Shown piece by piece: positions 17,252-24,908 of a DNA stretch of 32,306 bases. A program made the position numbers and the translations under genes. Within the stretch, counting starts at the first letter, position 1. The number at the start of each line of letters is the position of its first letter. Location of the stretch: positions 909,259-941,564 of the forward strand of contig SWDG01000006.1 in NCBI GenBank assembly GCA_005116965.1. Reading direction: 5' to 3'. The notes beneath the pieces are model-generated. The model did no database searches, had not been told where the DNA came from, and saw only the letters and a program-made list of their open reading frames with translations. The DNA comes from Nitrospira sp. (lineage in GTDB: Bacteria > Nitrospirota > Nitrospiria > Nitrospirales > Nitrospiraceae).

Positions 17252-17279
17252 TTGACATTGATCTGGCCACGATGATAAA
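17252..17279 (+). promoter_or_regulatory. Promoter of zur
   Basis: Consensus -35 TTGACA (17252-17257) and -10-like GATAAA (17274-17279) with a 16-nt spacer. The predicted start lies inside the palindrome at 17280-17297, so a bound repressor would block initiation: autoregulation. Confidence 0.5.
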
Positions 17280-17297
17280 TGCAACTCACTTGCAACT
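17280..17297 (+). promoter_or_regulatory. Candidate Zur operator, zur promoter
   Basis: Palindrome GCAACTCACTTGC (17281-17293), centred on C17287, extending to TGCAA-N5-TTGCA. It agrees at 15 of 18 positions with the site at 30745-30762 (shared pattern TGCAAmTCAyTTGCrACT). It lies directly after the -10 element. Confidence 0.6.
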
Positions 17298-17308
17298 TGG
17301 AAATTCAG

Positions 17309-17725
17309 ATGGCCGAATCAATACTTGATAGTCTGCGAGCCGGCGGGAAGAAACTGACGAAGCCCAGGAAGGCCATTCTGGCCATTCTTGAGCAGAGCTC
17401 GCTGCCGATCACGGTGGCTGAAATCGCTGATCAACTAAAGAAGGCAAGGGCAGCGGTGGATCTGGTTACGGTCTACCGGAATGTGGCGATGCTGCAGGAG
17501 CTTAAATTGGTCAACCCGGTTGGGCTCCATGAAGGGCAGATGCGGTACGAGGTCTGTCATGGTCGTGAACATCACCACCATATTCAATGTCGTGGGTGCG
17601 GCCAGATTGTCGACCTGATGTTGTGTCCGCTCAAGAAGCTGACGGAGTTGGTCGAGCGGAAAACTAAGTTCGCTATCGATGGTCATGTGCTAGAGTTTTT
17701 TGGCTGGTGCCCGCAATGCCGATGA
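17309..17725 (+). CDS. zur: Fur-family metal regulator, probably Zur
   Basis: A DNA-binding repressor of 138 aa. The winged-helix half contains 'LTKPRKAILAILEQS' and the recognition region 'AAVDLVTVYRNVAMLQEL'. The dimerisation/metal half has the His cluster 'GREHHHHIQCRGCGQIVDL' and two CxxC pairs (Cys94/97 and Cys134/137) for structural zinc. Assignment as Zur rather than Fur or PerR is inferred from the gene content downstream: COG0523 GTPases, ZIP, cysteine-free HemB and S18. An ATG at 17279 lies in the promoter/operator, so the start is placed at 17309 (MAESILDS). Its stop overlaps the next gene by ATGATG. Confidence 0.85.
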   Translation: MAESILDSLRAGGKKLTKPRKAILAILEQSSLPITVAEIADQLKKARAAVDLVTVYRNVAMLQELKLVNPVGLHEGQMRYEVCHGREHHHHIQCRGCGQIVDLMLCPLKKLTELVERKTKFAIDGHVLEFFGWCPQCR

Positions 17726-18024
17726 TGCGACTTCTACATACAAGTAGCCGGTGGGCTCTTGTCGCCGGCTATGTGTTGTTGGTGCTGACCCTCCAGCCGT
17801 TATTGCTGGAGCATACCTTCGCAACTGGTACTTCCCACGAACATTCGGCTCAGGATGTCTGCGCCTGGCTGGACCATGCGGCGAGTGTCGGATTGCATTC
17901 AGTGACGCCCCCACCTGTGCTCAGTCCTGTTCTCGTAACGACTGCATGTACGCTTGATCTCATCTTTTCATCGCTCACCCGCTCGTTTGATTCTGTCCGT
18001 GGGCCTCCCTCCTTCGTCTCGTAA
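17722..18024 (+). CDS. Tiny membrane protein, copy 1 of a pair
   Basis: An unrecognised 100-aa protein with one hydrophobic segment ('WALVAGYVLLVLTLQPLLL'), a short His-containing stretch (TSHEHSAQD), the motif 'CAWLDHAASVGLHS', a second mildly hydrophobic part and the ending 'SVRGPPSFVS'. The same pattern recurs in the product of 31644-31952: 'HAWLEWAASSGLSG' and 'QSRGPPALG'. Short proteins ending in R(A/G)PP are known among metal-associated DUF2946-like proteins, but that link is only a resemblance. Start at 17722 or 17725, overlapping the zur stop. It is followed by a 208-nt gap rich in small hairpins. Confidence 0.65.
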   Translation: MMRLLHTSSRWALVAGYVLLVLTLQPLLLEHTFATGTSHEHSAQDVCAWLDHAASVGLHSVTPPPVLSPVLVTTACTLDLIFSSLTRSFDSVRGPPSFVS

Positions 18025-18064
18025 TCATCGAATTCCACCGTCGTTTGGCTATGCTCTTTTCTCT

Positions 18065-18184
18065 GCACCTTGTGCGGGGAAGATCGGGTAGTTGTCGCTT
18101 TCCGCCTCCCGGAAACCGACACTCAAGGGGTTGGGCGTTCTTCACTTGTCCTGAAGAACGGTATCCGATCTTCTCCAGCAGAAG
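18065..18184 (+). other. Hairpin-rich intergenic leader before the first COG0523 gene
   Basis: Four short perfect inverted repeats follow one another: GCAC/GTGC (18065-18075), TTTCCG/CGGAAA (18099-18115), GTTCTTCA/TGAAGAAC with a 7-nt loop (18137-18159) and CTTCT/AGAAG (18170-18184). None is followed by a T-run. This 208-nt gap (18025-18232) has no gene and no copy of the palindrome seen before zur. It could hold an mRNA structure or processing site. Confidence 0.35.
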
Positions 18185-18232
18185 GTGTCCGAGGCGATGG
18201 TTCCACAGTTGATATTTAGGAGGAGGTGTGTG

Positions 18233-19210
18233 ATGGCGACGACGACTGAGATGATAGCTCCAGTCCCGGTGACGGTGCTAACTGGATTTCTGGGGGCGGG
18301 GAAGACGACTCTGCTTAATCGGATTCTGACGACGGAGCATGGGAAGCGGGTTGCGGTGATTGTCAACGAGTTTGGGGAGGTCGGCATCGACAATCAGTTG
18401 GTCATTGGCGCGGACGAAGAGATCTTTGAGATGAACAACGGCTGCATCTGCTGCACTGTGCGCGGTGATTTGATCCGCATCATTGGTAATCTCCTCAAGC
18501 GGAAGGATCGATTCGACTACATGGTAATCGAAACGACCGGGCTGGCCGATCCGGCCCCGGTTGCGCAGACGTTCTTCGTCGATGACGAGATGAAGCGGCG
18601 GTTGTTGCTCGACGGAATCGTCACCGTCGTCGATTCGAAACATATCTGGGAACATCTTGATACGAGTCCGGAAGCCAAAGAGCAAATCGCATTCGCCGAT
18701 GTGATTCTTCTGAACAAAATCGACCTGGTTCCGCCTGGAGAGGTGGACCGATTGGAAGCAAGGATTCGGGCGATCAACGTCATGGCGAAGATTCATCGGA
18801 CGAAGGATGCACAGGTGGAGATCAACCGGCTGTTGAACATCGGAGCGTTCGATCTGGGTCGTAAGTTGGACATCGATCCCAACTTTCTCGGCGAAGATGC
18901 GTATCAGCATGATCCGAGCGTGTTCTCCGTGGCGCTGGTCGAGGATGGAGTGGTCGACGAGGAAAAGGTGAACGACTGGTTCCGGGAAGTACTCAGTACC
19001 ATGGGAACAAAGATCTACCGGATGAAGGGGATTTTGAATGTCGAAGATCGTGACCATCGGTTCGTATTCCAAGGGGTGCACATGTTGTTTGATGGAAAAG
19101 CCGATCGCCAGTGGAAGCCCGGGGAGGTTCGCAATAACCAGTTGGTGTTCATTGGGAAGGATTTGGATCGAGATGCGTTGACGAAGGGATTCCGGTCATG
19201 CCTCGTCTAG
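18233..19210 (+). CDS. COG0523 (CobW/G3E) zinc-handling GTPase, paralogue 1
   Basis: A metal-chaperone GTPase of 325 aa. The G domain has Walker A '[13 protein letters not shown]' (18-30), '[10 protein letters not shown]', the metal-binding CxCC as '[13 protein letters not shown]' (Cys71-Cys74), Walker B/switch '[11 protein letters not shown]' and the guanine motif 'NKID' (161-164). The C-terminal CobW_C domain ends 'GFRSCLV'. Zur-regulated family members (ZagA/YciC, ZigA) allocate scarce zinc to client enzymes. The ATG at 18233 has a very strong ribosome site, AGGAGGAGG (18218-18226), so an upstream TTG at 18185 is rejected. Paralogues lie at 20552 and 22807. The WD40 gene overlaps its last 13 nt. 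Confidence 0.93.
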   Translation: MATTTEMIAPVPVTVLTGFLGAGKTTLLNRILTTEHGKRVAVIVNEFGEVGIDNQLVIGADEEIFEMNNGCICCTVRGDLIRIIGNLLKRKDRFDYMVIETTGLADPAPVAQTFFVDDEMKRRLLLDGIVTVVDSKHIWEHLDTSPEAKEQIAFADVILLNKIDLVPPGEVDRLEARIRAINVMAKIHRTKDAQVEINRLLNIGAFDLGRKLDIDPNFLGEDAYQHDPSVFSVALVEDGVVDEEKVNDWFREVLSTMGTKIYRMKGILNVEDRDHRFVFQGVHMLFDGKADRQWKPGEVRNNQLVFIGKDLDRDALTKGFRSCLV

Positions 19211-20265
19211 CCAAACGTCAAATGACTGTGACGCTCAGCCCAATTGGGCGAGCGATGCTCGGTGACTATGTCCATCGCGTGGCCTTTGCGTCTGATGGAA
19301 CTAGATTTGCCGCATGCTCTACGTCGGGCCAAGTGGCTGTCTGGGAAGTTGCTTCCCTCAAGCCGGTCTATGAACTCAAGGGGCATCAGCAGTCGGCGTT
19401 AACGCTAGCCTGGCATCCAAAGCGGCAGGAGTTGGCATCGGGGGGGCAGGACGGTCTCGTCCGAATCTGGAATGCGAATACAGGTGAAGAGCGCGCAGCA
19501 CTTCCTATTGGAGGACAAGGTTCGTGGGTCGAGCATCTTGCCTGGTCGCCGGATGGGAAATTTCTGGCTGCGTCAGCGGGGAAACAGCTTCGCATCTGGA
19601 ATATCGACTCTGTGGTGTCCCCTCAACTTGCCGCTGAAGTTCCGGATTATAAGACGACGATTTCAGCCTTGACCTGGATGCCGTGTGGTGACGGTGTCGT
19701 GGCCTCTGCCTATGGCGGGGCCTGGCTATGGAAGATCGGCCAAGAGAAGCCGGTCCGGCCCTTTCCTTATGATGGTGCCCTACTGACGATCGCGGTGAGT
19801 CCGAGCGGGGAATATCTGGCATCAGGAAACCTCGACGGATCGGTCCATCTCTTCCGTACGGACAGCGATCAGAACTGGCATATGTCCGGCTATCCGGTGA
19901 AGGTGACATCAGTGCGATTTGATTATAACGGTCTCAATCTGTTCACTGCCTCCGGTCCGTCACTGGTCGCTTGGAACATGAAGAAATTTGAGGGGACAGG
20001 CGGGCGTCTCTTTAAAGGACATCTGGGATGGATTCAAGAAATCGCCTGCCATCCCAGTCGATCCATCATGGCAACGGTAGGGGAAGACGGTCTGCTCTGT
20101 CTCTGGTCGCCACAGACGACCAAACCGCTGTTGAGTCAGGAAGTGAACCAGGCCGGTGGACTATCGTGCGTGGCCTGGGGTTCCAACGGGCAGTATTTGG
20201 CGACCGGTGCAAGTGACGGGGGCGTGTCATTGTTCTCCGTTCATGGAGTCGAGGATCAAGCATGA
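19198..20265 (+). CDS. WD40 beta-propeller protein
   Basis: A 355-aa cytoplasmic protein made of about seven WD40 blades. Examples are '[25 protein letters not shown]', continuing '[22 protein letters not shown]', then '[21 protein letters not shown]' and '[22 protein letters not shown]', each with the GH...D...W spacing. There is no signal peptide, and no kinase or other fused domain. WD40 propellers are scaffolds with no catalytic site. It overlaps the upstream COG0523 gene by 13 nt and the downstream Cys/His protein by ATGA, so a role as a docking platform between GTPase and client is plausible but inferred. Confidence 0.88.
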   Translation: MPRLAKRQMTVTLSPIGRAMLGDYVHRVAFASDGTRFAACSTSGQVAVWEVASLKPVYELKGHQQSALTLAWHPKRQELASGGQDGLVRIWNANTGEERAALPIGGQGSWVEHLAWSPDGKFLAASAGKQLRIWNIDSVVSPQLAAEVPDYKTTISALTWMPCGDGVVASAYGGAWLWKIGQEKPVRPFPYDGALLTIAVSPSGEYLASGNLDGSVHLFRTDSDQNWHMSGYPVKVTSVRFDYNGLNLFTASGPSLVAWNMKKFEGTGGRLFKGHLGWIQEIACHPSRSIMATVGEDGLLCLWSPQTTKPLLSQEVNQAGGLSCVAWGSNGQYLATGASDGGVSLFSVHGVEDQA

Positions 20266-20555
20266 ATTTGTTCGGCCCAAAGCGCGTGCTGCAACAGGAT
20301 CAGGTCGATCGAATCAAGTCCTGGACTCGTGAAACCTGGAGCCTCGGTGAGGACACCACCATTATGGTGACCGAATTGGAATGTCGGGAGCCCGGTTGCC
20401 CGCCGATCGAAACGGTCATTGCAGTGCTGGAAGGCCCGGGAGTCACGAAGCAGTACAAGCTCCATAAGACGACCGACGAGGTGAGTCGGCATGATGTGGA
20501 AGGTCTGGCCAACGGAGGTGAACCGCATCACCACGCAGAAGGAGTTTCGGGATGA
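20262..20555 (+). CDS. Small conserved-looking protein with Cys pair and His tail
   Basis: A 97-aa protein of unknown function. The central motif 'MVTELECREPGCPPIETVI' has two cysteines in CREPGC, and the C-terminus carries three consecutive His (GGEPHHHAEG). Together they could bind a metal ion. It is joined to its neighbours by 4-nt ATGA overlaps on both sides (WD40 upstream, COG0523 paralogue 2 downstream), so it is made with them. The composition is acidic and soluble with no membrane segment. A small partner or client of the adjacent GTPase is the natural guess. No family name is offered. Confidence 0.7.
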   Translation: MNLFGPKRVLQQDQVDRIKSWTRETWSLGEDTTIMVTELECREPGCPPIETVIAVLEGPGVTKQYKLHKTTDEVSRHDVEGLANGGEPHHHAEGVSG

Positions 20556-21568
20556 AGACGTCGTCGATGTCGTCTGTCTATGTGATCGCCGGTTTCTTGG
20601 GGAGTGGGAAGACGACCCTGCTCAAGCGTGCATTGGCCCATCAGTTAGACCAGGGCATTACACCGGCGGTGTTGATGAATGAGTTTGGGGAGGTCGATGT
20701 CGATGGGTCGTTGTTGCATGAGCATCCACGCTCGAAGGATGTTGAGTTGGAGGCCCTACTGAGCGGCTGTATTTGCTGTGATTTGTCGGGTGAGTCCAGC
20801 GAAAAGGTCGGACATTTGGTGCAGAAGTCTAAGGGCGCTCCGCTCTTCATTGAAACAACTGGTTTGGCGGACACCGGTCAGGTGGTTATGGGGGTTGAGA
20901 AGGCGCTGGCTGATCAGCAGAAACACTCATCCAGAGGCAAGTTGGCCTCCGTGATCGTGATGGTCGATGCGCCTCAGTTCTTGAAGCTTGGCGCGTACTG
21001 GTCCGCAGCCAAGGACCATCTCAAGAGGGCTGATACGGTGGTGTTGAACAAGTTGGATCAGATCGACAAGGAGCAGGTTGAACTGATCGAGCGGCGCATC
21101 AAGGCGGCCAATTCCAAGGCTGTCATCGTGAGAGCCGTGCATGCGGACGTGCAGATCGAACGGATACTCCGTCGGTCGAGAAGTGTTTCTGTAGCCATGA
21201 AGATGGATGGGGAACTCAAGAATTCCGCAGCCGGCTATCAAAGCGGCAGTTTCAAGATCCTGAAGCCGTTCGATCCTATTCGCCTCGAGGCCTGGTTGAA
21301 GCGATTTCAACGATCCGTTATTCGCATGAAGGGTTTTGTGAACGTGCAAGGGCGGGAAGGATTCCAAGAACTTCAATGGGTCATGGGCTCGTTGGCACTG
21401 AGTCCCTACATAGGGGCCAAGCCATCCCAGGCCATGGTCGTGGTCATCGGTCGGCGCGTGCCCTGGCAACGATTTCTCGAAGGCTTAGAGACCTGTCTTG
21501 TGAGGCGGGCCAGCCGGACGAAGCGCCAGACCAAGCGATGGAATCGTGCGACAGGGAGGACAGTATGA
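20552..21568 (+). CDS. COG0523 zinc-handling GTPase, paralogue 2
   Basis: The second COG0523 member, 338 aa. It has Walker A 'GFLGSGKTTLLKR', 'MNEFGEVDVDG', CxCC in 'LSGCICCDLSGE' (Cys73-Cys76), '[13 protein letters not shown]' and 'NKLD' (166-169). The C-terminal domain contains 'RMKGFVNVQGREGFQELQ' and ends in a strongly basic tail (RRASRTKRQTKRWNRATGR), which paralogue 1 lacks and which could contact RNA, the ribosome or an acidic partner. It diverges clearly from paralogue 1 outside the motifs, so this is an old duplication. It is ATGA-coupled to both neighbours. Confidence 0.92.
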   Translation: MKTSSMSSVYVIAGFLGSGKTTLLKRALAHQLDQGITPAVLMNEFGEVDVDGSLLHEHPRSKDVELEALLSGCICCDLSGESSEKVGHLVQKSKGAPLFIETTGLADTGQVVMGVEKALADQQKHSSRGKLASVIVMVDAPQFLKLGAYWSAAKDHLKRADTVVLNKLDQIDKEQVELIERRIKAANSKAVIVRAVHADVQIERILRRSRSVSVAMKMDGELKNSAAGYQSGSFKILKPFDPIRLEAWLKRFQRSVIRMKGFVNVQGREGFQELQWVMGSLALSPYIGAKPSQAMVVVIGRRVPWQRFLEGLETCLVRRASRTKRQTKRWNRATGRTV

Positions 21569-22272
21569 TGCAAGGGAGTGGAGCCGTGACGACGATGACA
21601 GAGCAAGGCACGAAGCCAGTAGACGACCCGGCCGCACGGCAGTTAGTCCAGGAAGCTCATGGTCGTATGTATCGATGGCCGGCGCATTTTGCCGGCTACC
21701 GAGCGAAGCTTTCATTGAACGATGAGGGGCGAGTCTATCGCGGGAGGATGAGCCTAGTCCCCAGGAAAGAGACCACTGTTGAGTTGGACGGAGCTGGCGC
21801 GGCCCTTCAAGAGTGGGTGCGAGAACGGCTGTGGACTCAGGGGATGCACTTGGCCTATTCCGTATTCGAGGAAGGCGATGGCAAGTATGTGCTGTCCTTC
21901 GATCCCCAAGATGATTCTGCTGTGCCGCACCCACGAGGCCACCGTGTACTGCTGACTGGAGGGCGACTCGATTCTTGGTACCGGATCAAGGATGGCCAAT
22001 ACACCCAGATCGGGCGGATCACGCCAATGACGGAACGGCGAGTCAATACGATCGAGCGCTGCGATCACGCGCCGGACGGAAAACAATATTCCAGCCACTA
22101 TGTGATGACCTATTTCTCGCTCGATGGGCAAACCGTGATCGGAATGGAGAGCTACGTCAATGAGTATAAGGACATCAATGGGGTGTGGCTTCCCTGGCGT
22201 CGACGTGTCTCATTTGGCGAGCGAGGCCTGGTGAAAACACGAATTATCGAACTCTCGGAGCATGAGGTCTAG
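21565..22272 (+). CDS. DUF3386-like protein
   Basis: A cytoplasmic-looking protein of 235 aa resembling DUF3386, best known from cyanobacteria. It opens 'ARQLVQEAHGRMYRWPAHFAGYRAKL', then alternates beta strands such as 'GRVYRGRMSLVPRKETTVEL' and ends 'YVNEYKDINGVWLPWRRRVSFG'. The biochemical function is unknown; the shape suggests a lipocalin-like or lipoprotein-like beta barrel without a signal peptide. The start is ATG 21565 (overlapping the upstream TGA) or ATG 21568, which sits better behind GGGAGGA at 21554. A longer frame from 21376 lies inside the GTPase gene and is rejected. Confidence 0.6.
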   Translation: MMQGSGAVTTMTEQGTKPVDDPAARQLVQEAHGRMYRWPAHFAGYRAKLSLNDEGRVYRGRMSLVPRKETTVELDGAGAALQEWVRERLWTQGMHLAYSVFEEGDGKYVLSFDPQDDSAVPHPRGHRVLLTGGRLDSWYRIKDGQYTQIGRITPMTERRVNTIERCDHAPDGKQYSSHYVMTYFSLDGQTVIGMESYVNEYKDINGVWLPWRRRVSFGERGLVKTRIIELSEHEV

Positions 22273-22274
22273 GG

Positions 22275-22814
22275 ATGATCACACAGGCTGGTGTGTCTGT
22301 AGCGGTGTCGGTACTGACCGTCTCTGATAGTCGAACGCCGGAGACGGATACGAGCGGTGATACTATCGTCGATCGGCTTACTACAGCCGGTCACCGACTT
22401 GCAGACCGTAAGCTCTGCAAGGACGACTATGAGACCATCCGTCGCATCATTGCCGGCTGGGTGGCCGATCCAAAAGTTGAATTCGTCATCGTGACGGGTG
22501 GAACAGGTGTTACCCAACGTGATGTGACGCCTGACGCCGTACGATCGCTCTACACGAAGCCGATTCCGGGGTTTGGAGAACTGTTTCGGTGGTTAAGTTT
22601 CGGTGAGATCGGGACCTCCACGATACAGTCCCGCGCCGATGCCGGCGTCTGTGGAGACACAATCGTGTTTCTCCTTCCCGGTAGCACGGGGGCCTGCCGG
22701 TTAGGGATGGACAAGATCATTCTGCCGCAGCTCGACATCAATCACAAGCCTTGCAATCTGACGGAACTCCTGCCGCGCGTAAAGCAGGAATTTCCACCCC
22801 ACGACGATGACTGA
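22275..22814 (+). CDS. moaB: MoaB/Mog-family molybdopterin adenylyltransferase-like protein
   Basis: A 179-aa protein of the MoaB/MogA fold, which adenylylates molybdopterin before molybdenum insertion. Visible motifs: 'VLTVSDSRTPETDTSGD', 'EFVIVTGGTGVTQRDVTPDA' (TGGTG loop at 74-78), 'GEIGTSTIQSRADAG' and 'LLPGSTGACRLGMDKII'. All the core motifs look intact. It begins 2 nt after the DUF3386-like gene and overlaps COG0523 paralogue 3 by 8 nt. Its place among zinc genes is unexpected: it may be a second MoaB, or cofactor synthesis may need support when zinc is low. Confidence 0.88.
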   Translation: MITQAGVSVAVSVLTVSDSRTPETDTSGDTIVDRLTTAGHRLADRKLCKDDYETIRRIIAGWVADPKVEFVIVTGGTGVTQRDVTPDAVRSLYTKPIPGFGELFRWLSFGEIGTSTIQSRADAGVCGDTIVFLLPGSTGACRLGMDKIILPQLDINHKPCNLTELLPRVKQEFPPHDDD

Positions 22815-23742
22815 AGCAGCCAGCGTGCCCCTGTATGTTCTGGCAGGTCCGCTGGGAGCAGGTAAGACCACCTTGCTGATGCGGCTACTCGCCTTCTGGC
22901 GTGATGCCGGCAAGCACGTCGGCGTTCTGATGAACGAAGCCGGCGCGATCAGTCTGGATGGCGCTCATGCTGGCGCGTCGGCCGCTGCAGTCCGGAACAT
23001 CACCGGAGGCTGTGTCTGTTGCGATGCCCGCGACGGGATTGGAGAGGATCTGGCCGAGCTCGTAGGACAACAACAGGTGGATGTCGTGGTGCTTGAGTGC
23101 TCGGGTATTGCAGACATCGAAGACGTGATCGAGGCTGTCACCGACTCAGTGTGTCTCACGTTGGTACGGTTGGAGAAAGTGATTGCGGTCATCGAACCGA
23201 CCGTTCCGCCTGCTGGGCGTCCCATCGGTTCTCGATATAGGACTCTGGTGCAATATGCGGACGAAGTGATCGTGAACAAGCAAGATCTCTACTCTACTGT
23301 GGAGCAGGAACGATTTCGAACGGCGATCGTTCGTGATAGGGGACATGCCAGGCTGTGGCAGGTGTCGCAGGCTGCCGTGGACCCTGTGTCGTTGCTTCAG
23401 CCGCGCGAACGGCGAACCAAACAGCGAGTCGGAAATGTTGCATTTGGATCGACTCGTGCGCATCCGATGGTGACGACGATTCCTCTGACCGGTCCACTGC
23501 ATCGGGGCCGATTTACTGAGTGGTTCGACCACCTTCCGGTCGGCCTTGATCGGGTCAAAGGGGTCTGTCGGTTTTCCGGTGAGCAGCAGTTGTACGAGAT
23601 TCAGTATGCCTCCCCGGTCACGCGGTGGATCGGCGTGGTTCAGTTTCGACAGGAGCCGGATCCAGCCCTAGTGCTGATCGGCCAAAATTATAATCAGACG
23701 CAGTGTCATCGAATGCTCCAGACCTGTCTGCTGTCAGCCTGA
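22807..23742 (+). CDS. COG0523 GTPase, divergent paralogue 3
   Basis: The third COG0523 protein of the island, 311 aa and the most divergent. Walker A is '[13 protein letters not shown]', and CxCC is kept as 'TGGCVCCDARDG' (Cys69-Cys72). The usual NEFG is 'NEAGAISLDG', the switch ETTGLADP is 'ECSGIADIEDV' (an extra Cys), and the guanine motif is 'NKQD'. The C-terminal domain keeps 'RVKGVCRFSGEQQLYEIQYA'. The extra Cys in the switch region and the changed NExG motif suggest a different metal site or partner from paralogues 1 and 2. Translation is coupled to moaB by an 8-nt overlap, so a link to that protein is possible. Confidence 0.88.
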   Translation: MTEAASVPLYVLAGPLGAGKTTLLMRLLAFWRDAGKHVGVLMNEAGAISLDGAHAGASAAAVRNITGGCVCCDARDGIGEDLAELVGQQQVDVVVLECSGIADIEDVIEAVTDSVCLTLVRLEKVIAVIEPTVPPAGRPIGSRYRTLVQYADEVIVNKQDLYSTVEQERFRTAIVRDRGHARLWQVSQAAVDPVSLLQPRERRTKQRVGNVAFGSTRAHPMVTTIPLTGPLHRGRFTEWFDHLPVGLDRVKGVCRFSGEQQLYEIQYASPVTRWIGVVQFRQEPDPALVLIGQNYNQTQCHRMLQTCLLSA

Positions 23743-23787
23743 CCGGTCGTCATCGCGCACGAGTGGACAGAGAGATAAAGGAACGCT

Positions 23788-24084
23788 ATGTCTTCGTTGG
23801 AATCACGCATCACTAAACAGCAGGGCCGTTTTGCTCTCGATTGTTCACTTGGTGAACTCAAGCGCATCTACCAAGCGCTGTTCTCCCAGTTGCGGACCGA
23901 CTCGGAAGCCGACATCGACGAGTCCGACCTGCTCCTTGACCTTCAGATTATCCTTCAACGGGAAGCTCGAGCTGAGGGGGTCGATATCTCCACCCACAGT
24001 GAGTGGTCACGGTTCCTGGGAGAGCCCTCGGTTGCCTCCTGTGAGCAGCGATATGCTGACTATCAAGAGAAGACACTCCAGTGA
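23788..24084 (+). CDS. Small soluble protein of unknown function
   Basis: A 98-aa acidic, mainly helical protein that I do not recognise ('FALDCSLGELKRIYQALFSQL', 'IDESDLLLDLQIILQREA'). It has only two cysteines, no His cluster and no membrane segment. AAAGGA precedes the ATG by 5 nt. It follows the third GTPase by 45 nt and overlaps the ZIP transporter start by 4 nt (GTGA), so it is made with the transporter. A small accessory or regulatory subunit is possible; nothing in the sequence proves it. Confidence 0.65.
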   Translation: MSSLESRITKQQGRFALDCSLGELKRIYQALFSQLRTDSEADIDESDLLLDLQIILQREARAEGVDISTHSEWSRFLGEPSVASCEQRYADYQEKTLQ

Positions 24085-24890
24085 TGACTCTTCCTGCCGA
24101 ATCATCCTGGGGATTTGTTGTTCTCATGGGCCTGCTTGGGAGTCTGGGGGCATTGCTGCCGGCGGCGGTCGTCCTGTTCATCTCGGACGGGTGGCGTCAA
24201 CGTGTGATGCCCTATCTGCTGAGTTACGCCACAGGCACGATGTTGGCCACCGCGATCATCGGGCTCATCCCTGAAGCGTTAGAACATATCTCCATTTACG
24301 AAGTGGGGATCTCGATCTTAGCGGGGCTCGTTCTGTTCTTTGTGCTGGAGTGGACAGTCATTTGGAGACATTCGCACGGGGATCCGTCGGAAGGCCACGT
24401 TGACGATCATGAACATGGGCACGACCATGCCAGCGGGATTGAGAAAAAGACAGGGATGTTGATCCTAATCGGCGATGCGGTTCATAACGTGGCCGACGGC
24501 ATCGCCATCGGTGCGGCTTGTGTGGCGTCCCCAGGACTCGGTCTGGTCACGACGCTCGCGGTGCTGGGGCATGAAGTGCCACAGGAGTTGAGTGATTTTA
24601 CGATTCTCCTGTCGAGTGGCTTTTCTCGCTGGAAAGCGTTCTTCTGGAATACGCTCTCGGGGATGGGGACATTGGTTGGTGTCGTCGCGGCTTACGGAGG
24701 CCTCGCCTATGCGGAGGCAATCGTTCCCTATGCCCTCAGTGTTGCGGCGGCGAGTTTTCTCTACATCGGCTTGGCGGATTTAGTGCCTGGCCTCCATGGG
24801 CGAATGGGGGCAGCGAAGGGGGTTTGGCAGTTTACCATGATGATCGCGGGGATGGTGACGATCGCGCTGTTGACCATGTTGCCGCATTAG
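24081..24890 (+). CDS. ZIP-family metal transporter
   Basis: An inner-membrane divalent-metal importer, likely for zinc, of about 268 aa with eight probable membrane segments. Segment IV has 'GDAVHNVADGIAIG' and segment V 'VLGHEVPQELSD', the paired HNxxDG and HExPQE motifs that form the ZIP metal site. A His-rich cytoplasmic loop (HSHGDPSEGHVDDHEHGHDHASG, split around residues 96-118) lies between segments III and IV, as in many ZIPs. Start GTG 24081 or ATG 24084. It provides the uptake arm of the putative Zur regulon; no ZnuABC-type ABC importer is seen in the window. Confidence 0.92.
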   Translation: MMTLPAESSWGFVVLMGLLGSLGALLPAAVVLFISDGWRQRVMPYLLSYATGTMLATAIIGLIPEALEHISIYEVGISILAGLVLFFVLEWTVIWRHSHGDPSEGHVDDHEHGHDHASGIEKKTGMLILIGDAVHNVADGIAIGAACVASPGLGLVTTLAVLGHEVPQELSDFTILLSSGFSRWKAFFWNTLSGMGTLVGVVAAYGGLAYAEAIVPYALSVAAASFLYIGLADLVPGLHGRMGAAKGVWQFTMMIAGMVTIALLTMLPH

Positions 24891-24908
24891 CGGTGGAGGA
24901 GTCGGGAG

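Noticed and set aside
17279-17308. Upstream ATG for zur (adds MQLTCNLEIQ)
   Set aside because: It overlaps the -10 and operator; the Fur-family N-terminus fits the ATG at 17309.
23831-24274. 147-codon plus-strand frame over the small unknown gene and ZIP
   Set aside because: The other frame gives a coherent ZIP transporter and translational coupling.
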